A program made the translations under genes and the position numbers. A stretch of DNA of 64,000 nt, from positions 124,001-188,000 of the forward strand of contig DIYJ01000017.1 of assembly GCA_002428995.1 (NCBI GenBank). The letters run 5' to 3'. Position 1 is the first letter of the stretch. Each line of letters begins with the position of its first letter. Under the pieces are notes generated by a model, which made no database searches, was not told where the DNA came from, and was given only the letters and a program-made list of their open reading frames with translations. This DNA comes from Flavobacteriales bacterium UBA6057 (GTDB taxonomy: Bacteria > Bacteroidota > Bacteroidia > Flavobacteriales_G > Salibacteraceae). Below are positions 1 through 8,266 of the stretch, one piece after another.

Positions 1-6
1 TCTTCT

Positions 7-537
7 ATGAGGAAGTTTAAACACCTTTTGAATGCAGGAACAATGGCCGGATCGCTGGCCTTTGCCACCTTCCTGATGCTCTACCTGGGTTTTTCCCTGA
101 ATCCCTTCGGAATAGCCAGCTGGATAACCGTTGTGTTGCCTCCCATCTTCATGTATCTCGGAATAAAGAAGTACAAAGAAGAAGAGGGAGAGGGTTTTCT
201 CACTTACGGTCAAGGCTTTACGGCTGGAATCGTATTCAGCTTTGTATACGCTTCATTGAGCGGGATGCTCATCCTGCTTTATGGTTCCATCATTGATTCC
301 GGGTTTTTGGACCTTGCGAAAGAAGAAAACCTTCGCGCATTGGGTGAATCCAAGGACGTCACCATCGAATTATTGGGAAGAGAATTTTACGAGCAATTGA
401 TCGCTGAGGTAGAGAATACTACGGTGGGACAACTTGCGTTCAGTGACTTTCAGTCTAAACTCATAGGCAGCGCCATTGTGGCTTTGGCTGTTGCCGGAAT
501 CCTCCTCAAACGACCTCCGGTCATGAACCAAGAATAA
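7..537 (+). CDS. DUF4199 family membrane protein
   Basis: A 176-residue integral membrane protein of the DUF4199 type, a Bacteroidota family of unknown function. Hydrophobic segments are visible at about residues 13-30, 38-53, 70-93 and 151-167, separated by the polar stretch KKYKEEEGEGFLTYGQGF that is typical of the family. The stop codon (535-537) abuts the ATG of the following glycosyltransferase, so the two are co-transcribed and probably translationally coupled. DUF4199 next to a GT2 gene is a pairing I recall from many Bacteroidota, which suggests a role in envelope glycolipid handling; that role is inference. The start at 7 is the first ATG and lies at the window edge, so upstream operon members may be missing. 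Confidence 0.88.
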   Translation: MRKFKHLLNAGTMAGSLAFATFLMLYLGFSLNPFGIASWITVVLPPIFMYLGIKKYKEEEGEGFLTYGQGFTAGIVFSFVYASLSGMLILLYGSIIDSGFLDLAKEENLRALGESKDVTIELLGREFYEQLIAEVENTTVGQLAFSDFQSKLIGSAIVALAVAGILLKRPPVMNQE

Positions 538-1506
538 ATGAGTCAGCTTCAAATATCCATTGTCGTTCCCTTGCTGAATGAGGAGGAATCCCTTCCAGAA
601 TTGTTTGCCTGGATCAAGAGAGTGATGGACGCGAATAACTTCACTTATGAAGTCGTGTTCATTGATGATGGCAGTACAGACGGTTCATGGAAGTGTATCC
701 AGGACCTGCGCGAAAAGCACAAGGAAGTTAAGGCCATCAAGTTTCGCAGGAATTATGGCAAGTCTGCTGCGCTCAGCGTTGGATTTGAGGCGGCTGAGGG
801 TGATGTGGTGATCACCATGGATGCCGACCTCCAGGACAGTCCCGATGAGGTTCCTGAGCTCTACAGCATGATTGTAGATGACGGTTACGATTTGGTGTCT
901 GGATGGAAGAAAAAGCGTTACGATCCGCTCTCCAAAACCATTCCTACCAAGCTCTACAACTGGGCCACCCGGAAGATGAGTGGAATTAACCTCCACGACT
1001 TCAACTGCGGTTTGAAGTCCTATCGTCACGATGTGGTAAAGTCCATCGATGTCTATGGAGAGATGCACCGCTACATTCCTGTCATTGCCAAGTGGGCAGG
1101 ATACAAGAAGATTGGCGAAAAGGTGGTGCAGCACCAGGAGAGAAAATACGGTACGACCAAGTTTGGCCTGGGAAGGTTCATCAAAGGGCCTCTGGATTTG
1201 ATCTCCATTATTTTCGTGAGCCAGTTTGGCAAAAAGCCAATGCACCTGTTTGGTGCTATTGGTACGATCATGTTTGTGATTGGCTTTTTGCTCACGTTGT
1301 ACCTCGGTGCGGAGAAGCTCTATTTTCTGAGTGTCAAAGTAAGAGCTCCATTGATCACCGATCGACCATTTTTCTACATCGCCTTAACGACCATGGTGAT
1401 GGGCGTTCAGCTTTTTGTGGCTGGGTTTTTGGGAGAATTGGTTTCGAGGAATTCTCCGGACCGCAATTCATACCAGGTTTCCCGAGAGCTGGGATTGGAC
1501 GACTAA
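538..1506 (+). CDS. Polyprenyl-phosphate glycosyltransferase, GT2 family with two C-terminal membrane helices
   Basis: A 322-residue GT2 enzyme of the DPM1/GtrB type, which transfers a sugar from a nucleotide donor to undecaprenyl phosphate at the inner face of the membrane. The N-terminal domain shows FIDDGSTDGS for nucleotide binding and the metal-binding stretch DADLQD near residue 99; the RKYGTTKF segment near residue 202 is typical of this subfamily. Two transmembrane helices follow at about 233-253 and 280-304, as in GtrB. It starts directly after the DUF4199 stop and its own stop abuts the next ATG, so it sits in the middle of a tight operon. A downstream GT39 enzyme (2083-3930) could use its lipid-linked product. 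The donor sugar cannot be read from sequence. Confidence 0.93.
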   Translation: MSQLQISIVVPLLNEEESLPELFAWIKRVMDANNFTYEVVFIDDGSTDGSWKCIQDLREKHKEVKAIKFRRNYGKSAALSVGFEAAEGDVVITMDADLQDSPDEVPELYSMIVDDGYDLVSGWKKKRYDPLSKTIPTKLYNWATRKMSGINLHDFNCGLKSYRHDVVKSIDVYGEMHRYIPVIAKWAGYKKIGEKVVQHQERKYGTTKFGLGRFIKGPLDLISIIFVSQFGKKPMHLFGAIGTIMFVIGFLLTLYLGAEKLYFLSVKVRAPLITDRPFFYIALTTMVMGVQLFVAGFLGELVSRNSPDRNSYQVSRELGLDD

Positions 1507-2067
1507 ATGCAGCCCGCTCAAAGGCCTCAACGCACTTCATCCAAATCAGGCTGGTTTACTGGTCTCTTAGATGCCTGGAAGCGTTGGCTTCGCAAGCTCA
1601 CGGGCTCTTCAACATTTCAAACTGATCTTACCCATCTTCACCTCGCATGTGGTGACCGGCTGGCCAAAGATTGGCTCAATGTGGATGCTGAAAACAGCGA
1701 TTATAACCTGGACCTCCATCAAGGTCGGTTGCCTTTTGAGTCCGATCATTTCAGAGCGATTGTGTCTGAAAACCTGGTGACGGATTTGCACCGCCAGGAA
1801 AGTCTTATTCCACTGCTCTCAGAGTGTTTCAGGTGTTTGGAGTTGGGTGGAGAACTATGGCTTTCCAGCGCGACTCGCAGTGATTTCGAGAAAGAGAACG
1901 CAGTGAAAAGAGAAGACCTTGAGTATTCTGAGTTGGAGCAACTGGCAAGGGAAAGCGGCTTTACCATCTTCGATCCCGTGTCGAGGCGTGACTGGTCGCG
2001 AAGGTTTCCAGGATTTCCTTTAATGGAAGCGCAAGAAGGTGGCAACTACATACGGGCCGTTAAGTAG
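1507..2067 (+). CDS. Degenerate class I methyltransferase-like protein
   Basis: A 186-residue protein resembling the small SAM-dependent methyltransferases found in polysaccharide clusters. LHLACGDRLAKDWLNVDAE corresponds to motif I (usually GCG) followed by the acidic residue that binds the SAM ribose, LPFESDHFRAIVSE resembles the post-II region, and LLSECFRCLELGGELWL matches the usual LxPGGxL motif with Pro replaced by Leu. The glycine-rich loop is reduced to ACG and the usual EH(L/I) is missing, so catalysis is doubtful and it may be a structural or regulatory relative. The ATG overlaps no gene but follows the GT2 stop without a gap, placing it in the same operon. Membership of the methyltransferase fold is inference from these motifs. 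Confidence 0.7.
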   Translation: MQPAQRPQRTSSKSGWFTGLLDAWKRWLRKLTGSSTFQTDLTHLHLACGDRLAKDWLNVDAENSDYNLDLHQGRLPFESDHFRAIVSENLVTDLHRQESLIPLLSECFRCLELGGELWLSSATRSDFEKENAVKREDLEYSELEQLARESGFTIFDPVSRRDWSRRFPGFPLMEAQEGGNYIRAVK

Positions 2068-2082
2068 TAGATTAGCTGCTCT

Positions 2083-3930
2083 ATGATCCACTGGCTTCGC
2101 AAAGATTCCAATTTACTGTTGCTGCTTATACTGGTTGCGGCTGCCGTGTTGAGAATCTTCGATTGGCCTCATATGGGCTATCATCACGATGAGCTCAGTG
2201 CACTGCTCAGAACCCGGTTCACCAGTTTTCAGGAGTTGATCGAGTCAGGGATTCGCATTGATGGGCATCCCGCAGGAGTGCAGTTATTCCTCTGGGGCTG
2301 GACAGCCTTGGGTGGTTATGGCAGCTTCTGGGTTAAGTTGCCCTTTATCCTCGCAGGCACGGCTTCGGTATTCCTCATTTTCAAGATTGGTAAACAACTC
2401 TTTGGAGAGTCGGAAGGTCTTTGTGCAGCGGCATTGCTTGCCTCGTTGCAGTATGGGATTCTCTACTCGCAGTGGGCCAGACCTTATGCTTTCGGGCTGT
2501 TTTTCGTGTTGCTCTTCGCTTACGGGGTGGTGCGCATAAGAACGAAGGTTGACGCGCGTTCTGCGTTGATGCTGATTGTAGGAGCTGCAGCTGCTGGCTA
2601 CACACACTATTTTGCGCTGCTCCAGGTGGTGTGGATTACCATACTGGTGCTACCTTTTTTAAAGCGGAAATCCCTCATAGCCCTCGGTTTGTCGGCCGGT
2701 GGTGCGTTTCTACTCTGGTTACCGCATCTCGGAATCACGCTCGATCAATTGGCCATTGGTGGCATTGGTGATTGGCTCCAGAAACCATCCTCCGATTTTT
2801 GGATCGAACTCCTCGATTTCAGTTTCCACTATTCATGGTGGTTGAAAGGTTTTTTACTGCTGGCGTTGATGGCTACAACAGCCATAGCGTTGGATGTCTG
2901 GAAGGAGAAGTGGTTGGAACGCATTCTTCTTGCACTTTCCGTGGTCGGACCTTTTGCGATCGGATATTGGTATTCCCACGAAGTGAGCGCATTGCTTCAC
3001 AAGGGAACTACCTTTTTCATGTTTCCTTTTTTGCTTTTGCTGGTTACTTCCTGGTTTCGCTGGAATCGTTGGATGCTTCAAGCAGTCGTACCGCTCACTC
3101 TATTGGTTTCCATCTTGACCCTTGCCCTTGAAAGGGAACACTACCATATGAACTATCGCACCGAGTATCAAACTTCGCTCGAGTGGTTATCCGTTCTCAA
3201 TGAGGGGCAATCAGAGTCGCTTCCTGCATTGATTGACCTCAGGGCAGACATGGTGGAGTTTGTATTTGAGAACAACATTGTACCCGAATCTGAGATCCAG
3301 TTTGCCTGGCCATTGTGGGATCAACAGCGGTTCAGTCATTACCTGGATTCTATTCCCGGAGATCAGCTTTTTGTGACGATCAATGCTGGAAGCAAGCCTG
3401 AGTATCTTGCTGCTGCACTGGATCGATTCCCGTGCATGGAGGAGGCTGTCTACTTCTCTTCCGGAGCGTCCTACTTGCTCAGCCGCGATTGCAGCTCTCT
3501 CTCGAAGCTTCCAGAGCTGGATGTGGTGGAAAATGAGCTTCTCACCAGCGACAATCCCTATTCACATCGATTGTCTGGCAACTGGAGCTCCCTGAGCAGA
3601 TCGGGTGAAAACATCTGCTTCCGGGCCAAGTGGATCGGAACTCCCGAAGCCAGAATCTCCCTCGTATTTGAACTGGCTCCTGGCACTGAAAGTGCGCAAT
3701 GGCGAGCGGTCAGTACGGATGGCTTTCTGTCTGATCATCCAGGCAATCAGGCTACCTATCATGTCATTTATGCAGCAGAGACTGAGGCTAACCCTCTGGA
3801 TGAGTGGCGTGCTTTTGTGTGGCTGGAAAACGATGTCCCAGCCCGATTGCAGTACCTGGAAGTTCGCTCGTTTCCTTCGAATCCACTGAAGTACAAATTG
3901 TTTGATGCTACCGATCCAGCCAGGCCTTGA
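2083..3930 (+). CDS. GT39/PMT-like membrane glycosyltransferase
   Basis: A 615-residue multi-pass protein of the dolichyl-phosphate-mannose mannosyltransferase/ArnT superfamily, which transfers a sugar from a polyprenyl-phosphate donor on the periplasmic side. The first loop has HHDELSALLRTRF, equivalent to the catalytic Asp-Glu of GT-C enzymes, and DGHPAGVQLFLWGW corresponds to the HPP-type motif. About ten hydrophobic segments fill residues 10-345, followed by a soluble C-terminal domain (about 370-615). It lies 15 bases after the methyltransferase-like gene in the same operon, and the upstream GT2 could supply the lipid-linked sugar. Its last 23 bases overlap the end of the oppositely oriented LytTR regulator gene. 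The acceptor is unknown. Confidence 0.85.
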   Translation: MIHWLRKDSNLLLLLILVAAAVLRIFDWPHMGYHHDELSALLRTRFTSFQELIESGIRIDGHPAGVQLFLWGWTALGGYGSFWVKLPFILAGTASVFLIFKIGKQLFGESEGLCAAALLASLQYGILYSQWARPYAFGLFFVLLFAYGVVRIRTKVDARSALMLIVGAAAAGYTHYFALLQVVWITILVLPFLKRKSLIALGLSAGGAFLLWLPHLGITLDQLAIGGIGDWLQKPSSDFWIELLDFSFHYSWWLKGFLLLALMATTAIALDVWKEKWLERILLALSVVGPFAIGYWYSHEVSALLHKGTTFFMFPFLLLLVTSWFRWNRWMLQAVVPLTLLVSILTLALEREHYHMNYRTEYQTSLEWLSVLNEGQSESLPALIDLRADMVEFVFENNIVPESEIQFAWPLWDQQRFSHYLDSIPGDQLFVTINAGSKPEYLAAALDRFPCMEEAVYFSSGASYLLSRDCSSLSKLPELDVVENELLTSDNPYSHRLSGNWSSLSRSGENICFRAKWIGTPEARISLVFELAPGTESAQWRAVSTDGFLSDHPGNQATYHVIYAAETEANPLDEWRAFVWLENDVPARLQYLEVRSFPSNPLKYKLFDATDPARP

Positions 3931-4660
3931 AGTCGTTGACACGGTCGCGGCTAACAACTACGTCATTGCCATCCGGCTTGAGGATGAGCTTCAGCCTTGA
4001 GTTGAAGTAATTCGTCACCTTGTCAATGCAATCAATGTTCACTACCACCTGCCTGTTGATCCGCTTGAAATCCTTGGGATTCAACATGTCGCGAAGCTGA
4101 TCGAGACTGAAGTCAATGATCTGCTTTTCTCCCGACCATGTCATCAGATGTGCATATCCGTCCTCCGATTGGAAATAGGCGATGTCTTCCGTTTTCACAA
4201 ACTTCAGTTGCTCGCCTACCTTCACCATGAAGCGTTCTTTGTATTGCTTGCGTTCTCCTTGCTGGAGCATTGATGCAAGAGCTCCCAGATCGAGGGTCTG
4301 AGATTGGCGATGCTGACGCGCTTTTTCAAGTGCTTTTCCCAACTCTACTTTGTCAATGGGCTTCAGCAAATAGTCAATCCCGTTCACTTTGAAGGCCTTG
4401 ATGGCAAAGTTGTCATATGCGGTGGTGAAAATCAGTGGAACGCTTGGCGGCTGCTGTTCAAAGATTTCAAAGCTGAGTCCATCCGCTAGCTGTATATCGG
4501 TCAGGATGAGGTCTGGTGATTCGTAGGTGTTGAACCATCTCACACCATCTTCCACACTGTCGATCACATCGATCACCTCAATGCCGGGGTCGAGCTCTGC
4601 GACCAGTTTTTTCAGTCGATTGGATGCCAGTATTTCGTCCTCAATGATGAGCAACCTCAT
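3908..4660 (-). CDS. LytTR-family response regulator
   Basis: A 250-residue LytR/AlgR-type regulator. The receiver domain covers residues 1-120, with the acidic pair ED at 7-8, the phospho-acceptor Asp55 in LILTDIQLADG, Thr in IFTTAYD and Lys in LLKPIDK. The C-terminal LytTR DNA-binding domain (about 148-248) has the usual FVKTEDIAYFQSEDGYAHL start and the RINRQVVVN segment. The gene begins inside the last 20 bases of the kinase gene (4641-4660 shared), so kinase and regulator form one transcript and are very likely partners. The target promoter is not visible. Its 3' end overlaps the GT39 gene tail to tail by 23 bases. Confidence 0.94.
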   Translation of the reverse strand: MRLLIIEDEILASNRLKKLVAELDPGIEVIDVIDSVEDGVRWFNTYESPDLILTDIQLADGLSFEIFEQQPPSVPLIFTTAYDNFAIKAFKVNGIDYLLKPIDKVELGKALEKARQHRQSQTLDLGALASMLQQGERKQYKERFMVKVGEQLKFVKTEDIAYFQSEDGYAHLMTWSGEKQIIDFSLDQLRDMLNPKDFKRINRQVVVNIDCIDKVTNYFNSRLKLILKPDGNDVVVSRDRVNDFKAWLDR

Positions 4661-5717
4661 AATTCTCGACTTGGATGAGTGGAACAGAAACGCTGAAATG
4701 GTTTTGCGTAATAATCACATCTACTTCTTTTCCTGAAAGCAATCGGTACCTGCTGCGGATGTTCTCGATTCCGGTTTTGGTAGAGCCGTTCACCATTTTC
4801 TTTTTCTGCAAATTGTTCGAAACAAGCAGATTGCCATTCTTGGCAATGCTCATGGAGATGGTCAACGGTTTCCCATTGCTAATGATGTTGTGCTTGATCG
4901 CATTCTCGAGCAGAATCTGAAGAGAAAGGGGCACAATGTGGCAGTCCAGTTGATCGTCCGGAATGTCGATCTCAAAACGAACGTTGTCTCCAAAACGCAT
5001 CTTGAGCAGAAACTGATAGGCATGAATGCACTCCATTTCTTCCCGGAGCTGGATCATTTCCTTGTCCTTGATTTCCAGGATGTAGCGGTAGACCTTGGAC
5101 AGTTTCTGAACGAATTCCACCGCCAGGTCCGGCTGATCGTGAACCATGCTGGTAAGAGCGTTCAGGCTGTTGAACAAAAAATGTGGATTCACCTGATTCT
5201 TCAGCGTTTCCAGCTGCGCCTGCATGCTCTCCTTTTTGAGTCGTTCCGATTCAATGGCGGTTCTTCTCCACATGGCGCTGGCGTAGTAGGCTTCATAGAT
5301 CGCAGAAATGGCAATCGTAACAGTGATACTTGCTGCATTCAGCTTGAAGGTCGAAGGCTTGTTTGGAGTACTGAAATCCACGCCAATGAGAAACTCAATG
5401 GCATCGGTAACGTTGCAGAAGAGCAACGTGTAGGCCAGAATCCAGAAGGACTGCTGGATCAACCGTGCGCGGTATTGCGACAGTTTCGGCATTTTACCTC
5501 TGAAATAGGCGATGATCAGTCGATCGCCCATCCAGTAGAAGAAGGTGAAGCCGAAAGAACCCACCAAATTCCTTAAGTAAAGGTTGAAATCATCCCATGG
5601 ATGAACTTGAAAAAAGACGATGGGCATGAAGGCAGCCACAAATGGCAATCCGATTGCCATGAACTTCAGGTCGTTAAACCCGATCAGTTCCCGTACTGAC
5701 TTGCCAAATAGTTTCAT
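4641..5717 (-). CDS. LytS-like sensor histidine kinase (His_kinase family)
   Basis: A 358-residue membrane kinase. Four hydrophobic segments occupy roughly residues 19-140, then a short coiled coil leads to the NQVNPHFLFNSLNALTSMV motif in which His179 is the expected phospho-acceptor. The C-terminal ATPase region includes LQILLENAIKHN (N box) and KTGIENIRSRY (G box). No periplasmic sensory domain is evident, so the ligand may be sensed within the membrane. I chose ATG at 5717 over the TTG at 5726 because the latter lies inside a TAnnTTTG promoter box (5724-5731). It is upstream of and overlaps the LytTR regulator gene by 20 bases. Confidence 0.92.
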   Translation of the reverse strand: MKLFGKSVRELIGFNDLKFMAIGLPFVAAFMPIVFFQVHPWDDFNLYLRNLVGSFGFTFFYWMGDRLIIAYFRGKMPKLSQYRARLIQQSFWILAYTLLFCNVTDAIEFLIGVDFSTPNKPSTFKLNAASITVTIAISAIYEAYYASAMWRRTAIESERLKKESMQAQLETLKNQVNPHFLFNSLNALTSMVHDQPDLAVEFVQKLSKVYRYILEIKDKEMIQLREEMECIHAYQFLLKMRFGDNVRFEIDIPDDQLDCHIVPLSLQILLENAIKHNIISNGKPLTISMSIAKNGNLLVSNNLQKKKMVNGSTKTGIENIRSRYRLLSGKEVDVIITQNHFSVSVPLIQVENYEVAHH

Positions 5718-5723
5718 CCTTAT

Positions 5724-5731
5724 CAAATGTA
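5724..5731 (-). promoter_or_regulatory. -7 promoter box (TACATTTG) of the LytS-like kinase operon
   Basis: On the minus strand this reads TACATTTG, an exact match to the Bacteroidota -7 consensus TAnnTTTG, six bases before the ATG at 5717. No clear TTTG -33 box is visible at the usual spacing. The short distance implies a nearly leaderless transcript. Confidence 0.5.
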
Positions 5732-5792
5732 GTAGAAGTGCAAAGAGAAGCGCAGGATGCGTTTGGGTTGCAGCCTGCGCTTCATGGGTGGT

Positions 5793-8150
5793 CTAGAAAT
5801 AAATCTTGTACTGAACGTCTGGGAAGAAGCCGCGTTGGTAAACGGTGCCGATTTCACCTGTGTTCTGGTTATATCCTCGTTGGAACACGTTCTGGTTTCC
5901 AGTGATGTTTTGCAGGTCTACGCTGAATTGCTGCGCGATCTTTTTACCGTTAAAGCGGTAGGTGATCTTGAAATCTGTTCTGAAATAATCCTGAAACTGG
6001 CTCTCAAAAGCACGATTCTCAAACAGCACCTCTTCATTGGCCAGGCGAGAAGCTTCCAGATCGATAGGAGTGTAGCGCCTTCCGCCAGCTAATGTCACCT
6101 TGGTGTCGAAAGAAAGAGTCGACTTCTTACTGATCTGGAATTCCTTACCAGCCAGTGCATTGCTCACGAAGTTGCCGTTGAACTGGGTATTGCGCTCTAC
6201 ACCATCACTTCCCTCGTAGCGGGATTGGAAAAAGGAGTTCGTCAACAGGAAGTAGAAACCTTTATTGAAGAAGCGCTCCAGTGTGATCTCCAAACCATAG
6301 TTGTAGCCTGTTCCTTCATTTATAAGACCTGTTTGATCAGGGAGTACAAAGTCAGCACCGGCATTCAGCATGGAGAAGGAGGAAGCCGCAGAGTCTATCG
6401 GCACGTTGTACAGGTATTGGTAGTAGACCTCTGTTTTCAATCGCATGTTTTCTGTCAGCAAGAAGTCGTGTCCCAATACACTGTGGATCGCCTTTGTGAA
6501 ATCCAGTTCTTCGTTGGGCAGGTATGGCCTTCCGTTGGCGTCCAACTCCTCAATGAAGTAGACCGTGATGGGTTGCAGTTGGCTATGGTGACCCGCTCCG
6601 AGGCTGAACGTATGGCGGCTATTCATCGCATACTTAAGACCTACCCGAGGTTCTACCATGGTAGAGTTGTTCAGCAGAAACGTTTGCGAGTGTAGACCAG
6701 AGTTCATCGTCCACTTTTCATTGAAACGGTGCTGCCATTGTGCGTAGGCCTGGATCAGTGCTGCTCCATCTTCGTATTCTGAAATGGTTTCAAACACGCC
6801 ATTGTCCAGTCGGGCGCTATCCAAAAAGTTGAAGCGGTAGTAATCGGCAATCACACCAGCGTTGACAGTGTTTTTAGCATTGAACTTTCGATTGAACTTC
6901 AGGTTTGCGCTGTACTTGGTTTGGGCGCGGTCAAAACCAAACAGTCCAAAGAGTTCTTCCGGTTCGTTGCCTACAGAGTCGCCTCGACCGATGGTGCGTG
7001 TGCCGCTTGCCGCCAGCACAAGCTTGTAATAAGTCTTTTCGTTGAAATAGTACTTGTGAGATGCTCCTACTACTGCAGTCTGCGAACCAAATTCTGTTCT
7101 GCTCGTGCCGTCTGAGTAGAGATTCGTAGAGTCGTTTCCATCGGGTTCAAATTCGATGGAGCTCATGCCTCCGATTCCCCAGAAACTGAAATGCCCCGCC
7201 TTTTGAGTCGGAAGGTTCAGTTTGAAGGTCAAATCCTGGTATTCCGGAATGGCTGTTCCCGTTCCAAGATCTACGCCCATGGCCGAAAAGACTCCCAGCG
7301 TAGAGTAGCGGTAGTTGATCATGTATGAGCCTAAGCCTCCGCTTTTGAACGGACCTTCTGCTCCTAATTCAAAACCGTTGAACCCTACTTGTCCAAGGTA
7401 TTCGCGTTTGTCACTGTTTCCGTTGCGGAGCTGTAAATCAAATACACCCGAAAGCGCGTTTCCGTAGTCTGCACTCCAGGCCGATGTCATGAAATCGGAA
7501 TTCGAAAGGTTGTTGATGTTCAGCATGCTCACTGGACCACCAGTGGTGCCAACGGCCGCAAAGTGATTGGGGCTGGGAATATCGATGCCCTCCATGCGCC
7601 ACAGCACTCCTGTAGGTGAATTTCCTCGAATAATGATATCGTTGCGATCATCCGAAGCACCGCTCACACCCGCAAAGTTTTGAGCCATTCGGGCAGGATC
7701 CTGCAAAGCTCCGCTATAGCGTTGCGCCTCTTCCACGGAAAACTGACGAGCCGAAACACTGGACATTTTATTCAAGCTTTCGCGCTTGTCGACCTGTGCC
7801 GTGATGACCACTTCATTCAGCGAGGTAATGCTCTCCATCATTTGAATGTTCAGGTCGAGTTCCTTCCCGGAATTCACCAGGAGGTTTCCCAAAGTCACGC
7901 TCTCATATCCTAAGAAACTCACTTGGATGGTGTGACGTCCAACAGGCACGTTTTCCAATCTGAACCGTCCGTTCATGTCGGTGGTGGTGCCAATGATTGG
8001 GTCGCTGCCCATCAGAATGATGTTAGCTCCCGGGATGGTAAATTGTGATTGTTTGTCTGATACCTCACCCTTTATGGTGGAGGTCAGTTCCTGTGCCAGC
8101 ACTGATCCGGTCAGAGCAAGCAGGGCGAAAAGACTGATTAGAGGTTTCAT
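5793..8150 (-). CDS. TonB-dependent receptor with carboxypeptidase-regulatory-like N-terminal domain
   Basis: A 785-residue outer-membrane receptor. A signal peptide (MKPLISLFALLALTGSVLAQ) is followed by a CarboxypepD_reg-like domain at about 22-110 (GEVSDKQSQFTIPGANIIL, GRFRLENVPVGRHTIQVSFLGYE), a plug domain at about 130-245 with IIIRGNSPTGVLWRMEGIDIP, and a beta-barrel ending in the terminal aromatic YKIYF expected for BAM-dependent insertion. This matches the large group of Bacteroidota TonB receptors that import glycans, peptides or metal chelates. No SusD partner is next to it, so it is probably not a classical polysaccharide-utilisation receptor. The substrate is unknown. It lies upstream of the LytTR kinase on the same strand, but a 75-base gap holding the kinase promoter box separates them. 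Confidence 0.93.
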   Translation of the reverse strand: MKPLISLFALLALTGSVLAQELTSTIKGEVSDKQSQFTIPGANIILMGSDPIIGTTTDMNGRFRLENVPVGRHTIQVSFLGYESVTLGNLLVNSGKELDLNIQMMESITSLNEVVITAQVDKRESLNKMSSVSARQFSVEEAQRYSGALQDPARMAQNFAGVSGASDDRNDIIIRGNSPTGVLWRMEGIDIPSPNHFAAVGTTGGPVSMLNINNLSNSDFMTSAWSADYGNALSGVFDLQLRNGNSDKREYLGQVGFNGFELGAEGPFKSGGLGSYMINYRYSTLGVFSAMGVDLGTGTAIPEYQDLTFKLNLPTQKAGHFSFWGIGGMSSIEFEPDGNDSTNLYSDGTSRTEFGSQTAVVGASHKYYFNEKTYYKLVLAASGTRTIGRGDSVGNEPEELFGLFGFDRAQTKYSANLKFNRKFNAKNTVNAGVIADYYRFNFLDSARLDNGVFETISEYEDGAALIQAYAQWQHRFNEKWTMNSGLHSQTFLLNNSTMVEPRVGLKYAMNSRHTFSLGAGHHSQLQPITVYFIEELDANGRPYLPNEELDFTKAIHSVLGHDFLLTENMRLKTEVYYQYLYNVPIDSAASSFSMLNAGADFVLPDQTGLINEGTGYNYGLEITLERFFNKGFYFLLTNSFFQSRYEGSDGVERNTQFNGNFVSNALAGKEFQISKKSTLSFDTKVTLAGGRRYTPIDLEASRLANEEVLFENRAFESQFQDYFRTDFKITYRFNGKKIAQQFSVDLQNITGNQNVFQRGYNQNTGEIGTVYQRGFFPDVQYKIYF

Positions 8151-8266
8151 GTTTTGATTTTCATTTTCAAGTCAAAACTGAAGCTACTCCAACGCGCAGC
8201 GAAGCGCTTTCCGGTGAATCGTCAAATCTGTCGGCTGAACCGTTGAATCTCAAAACGAATCGGACC

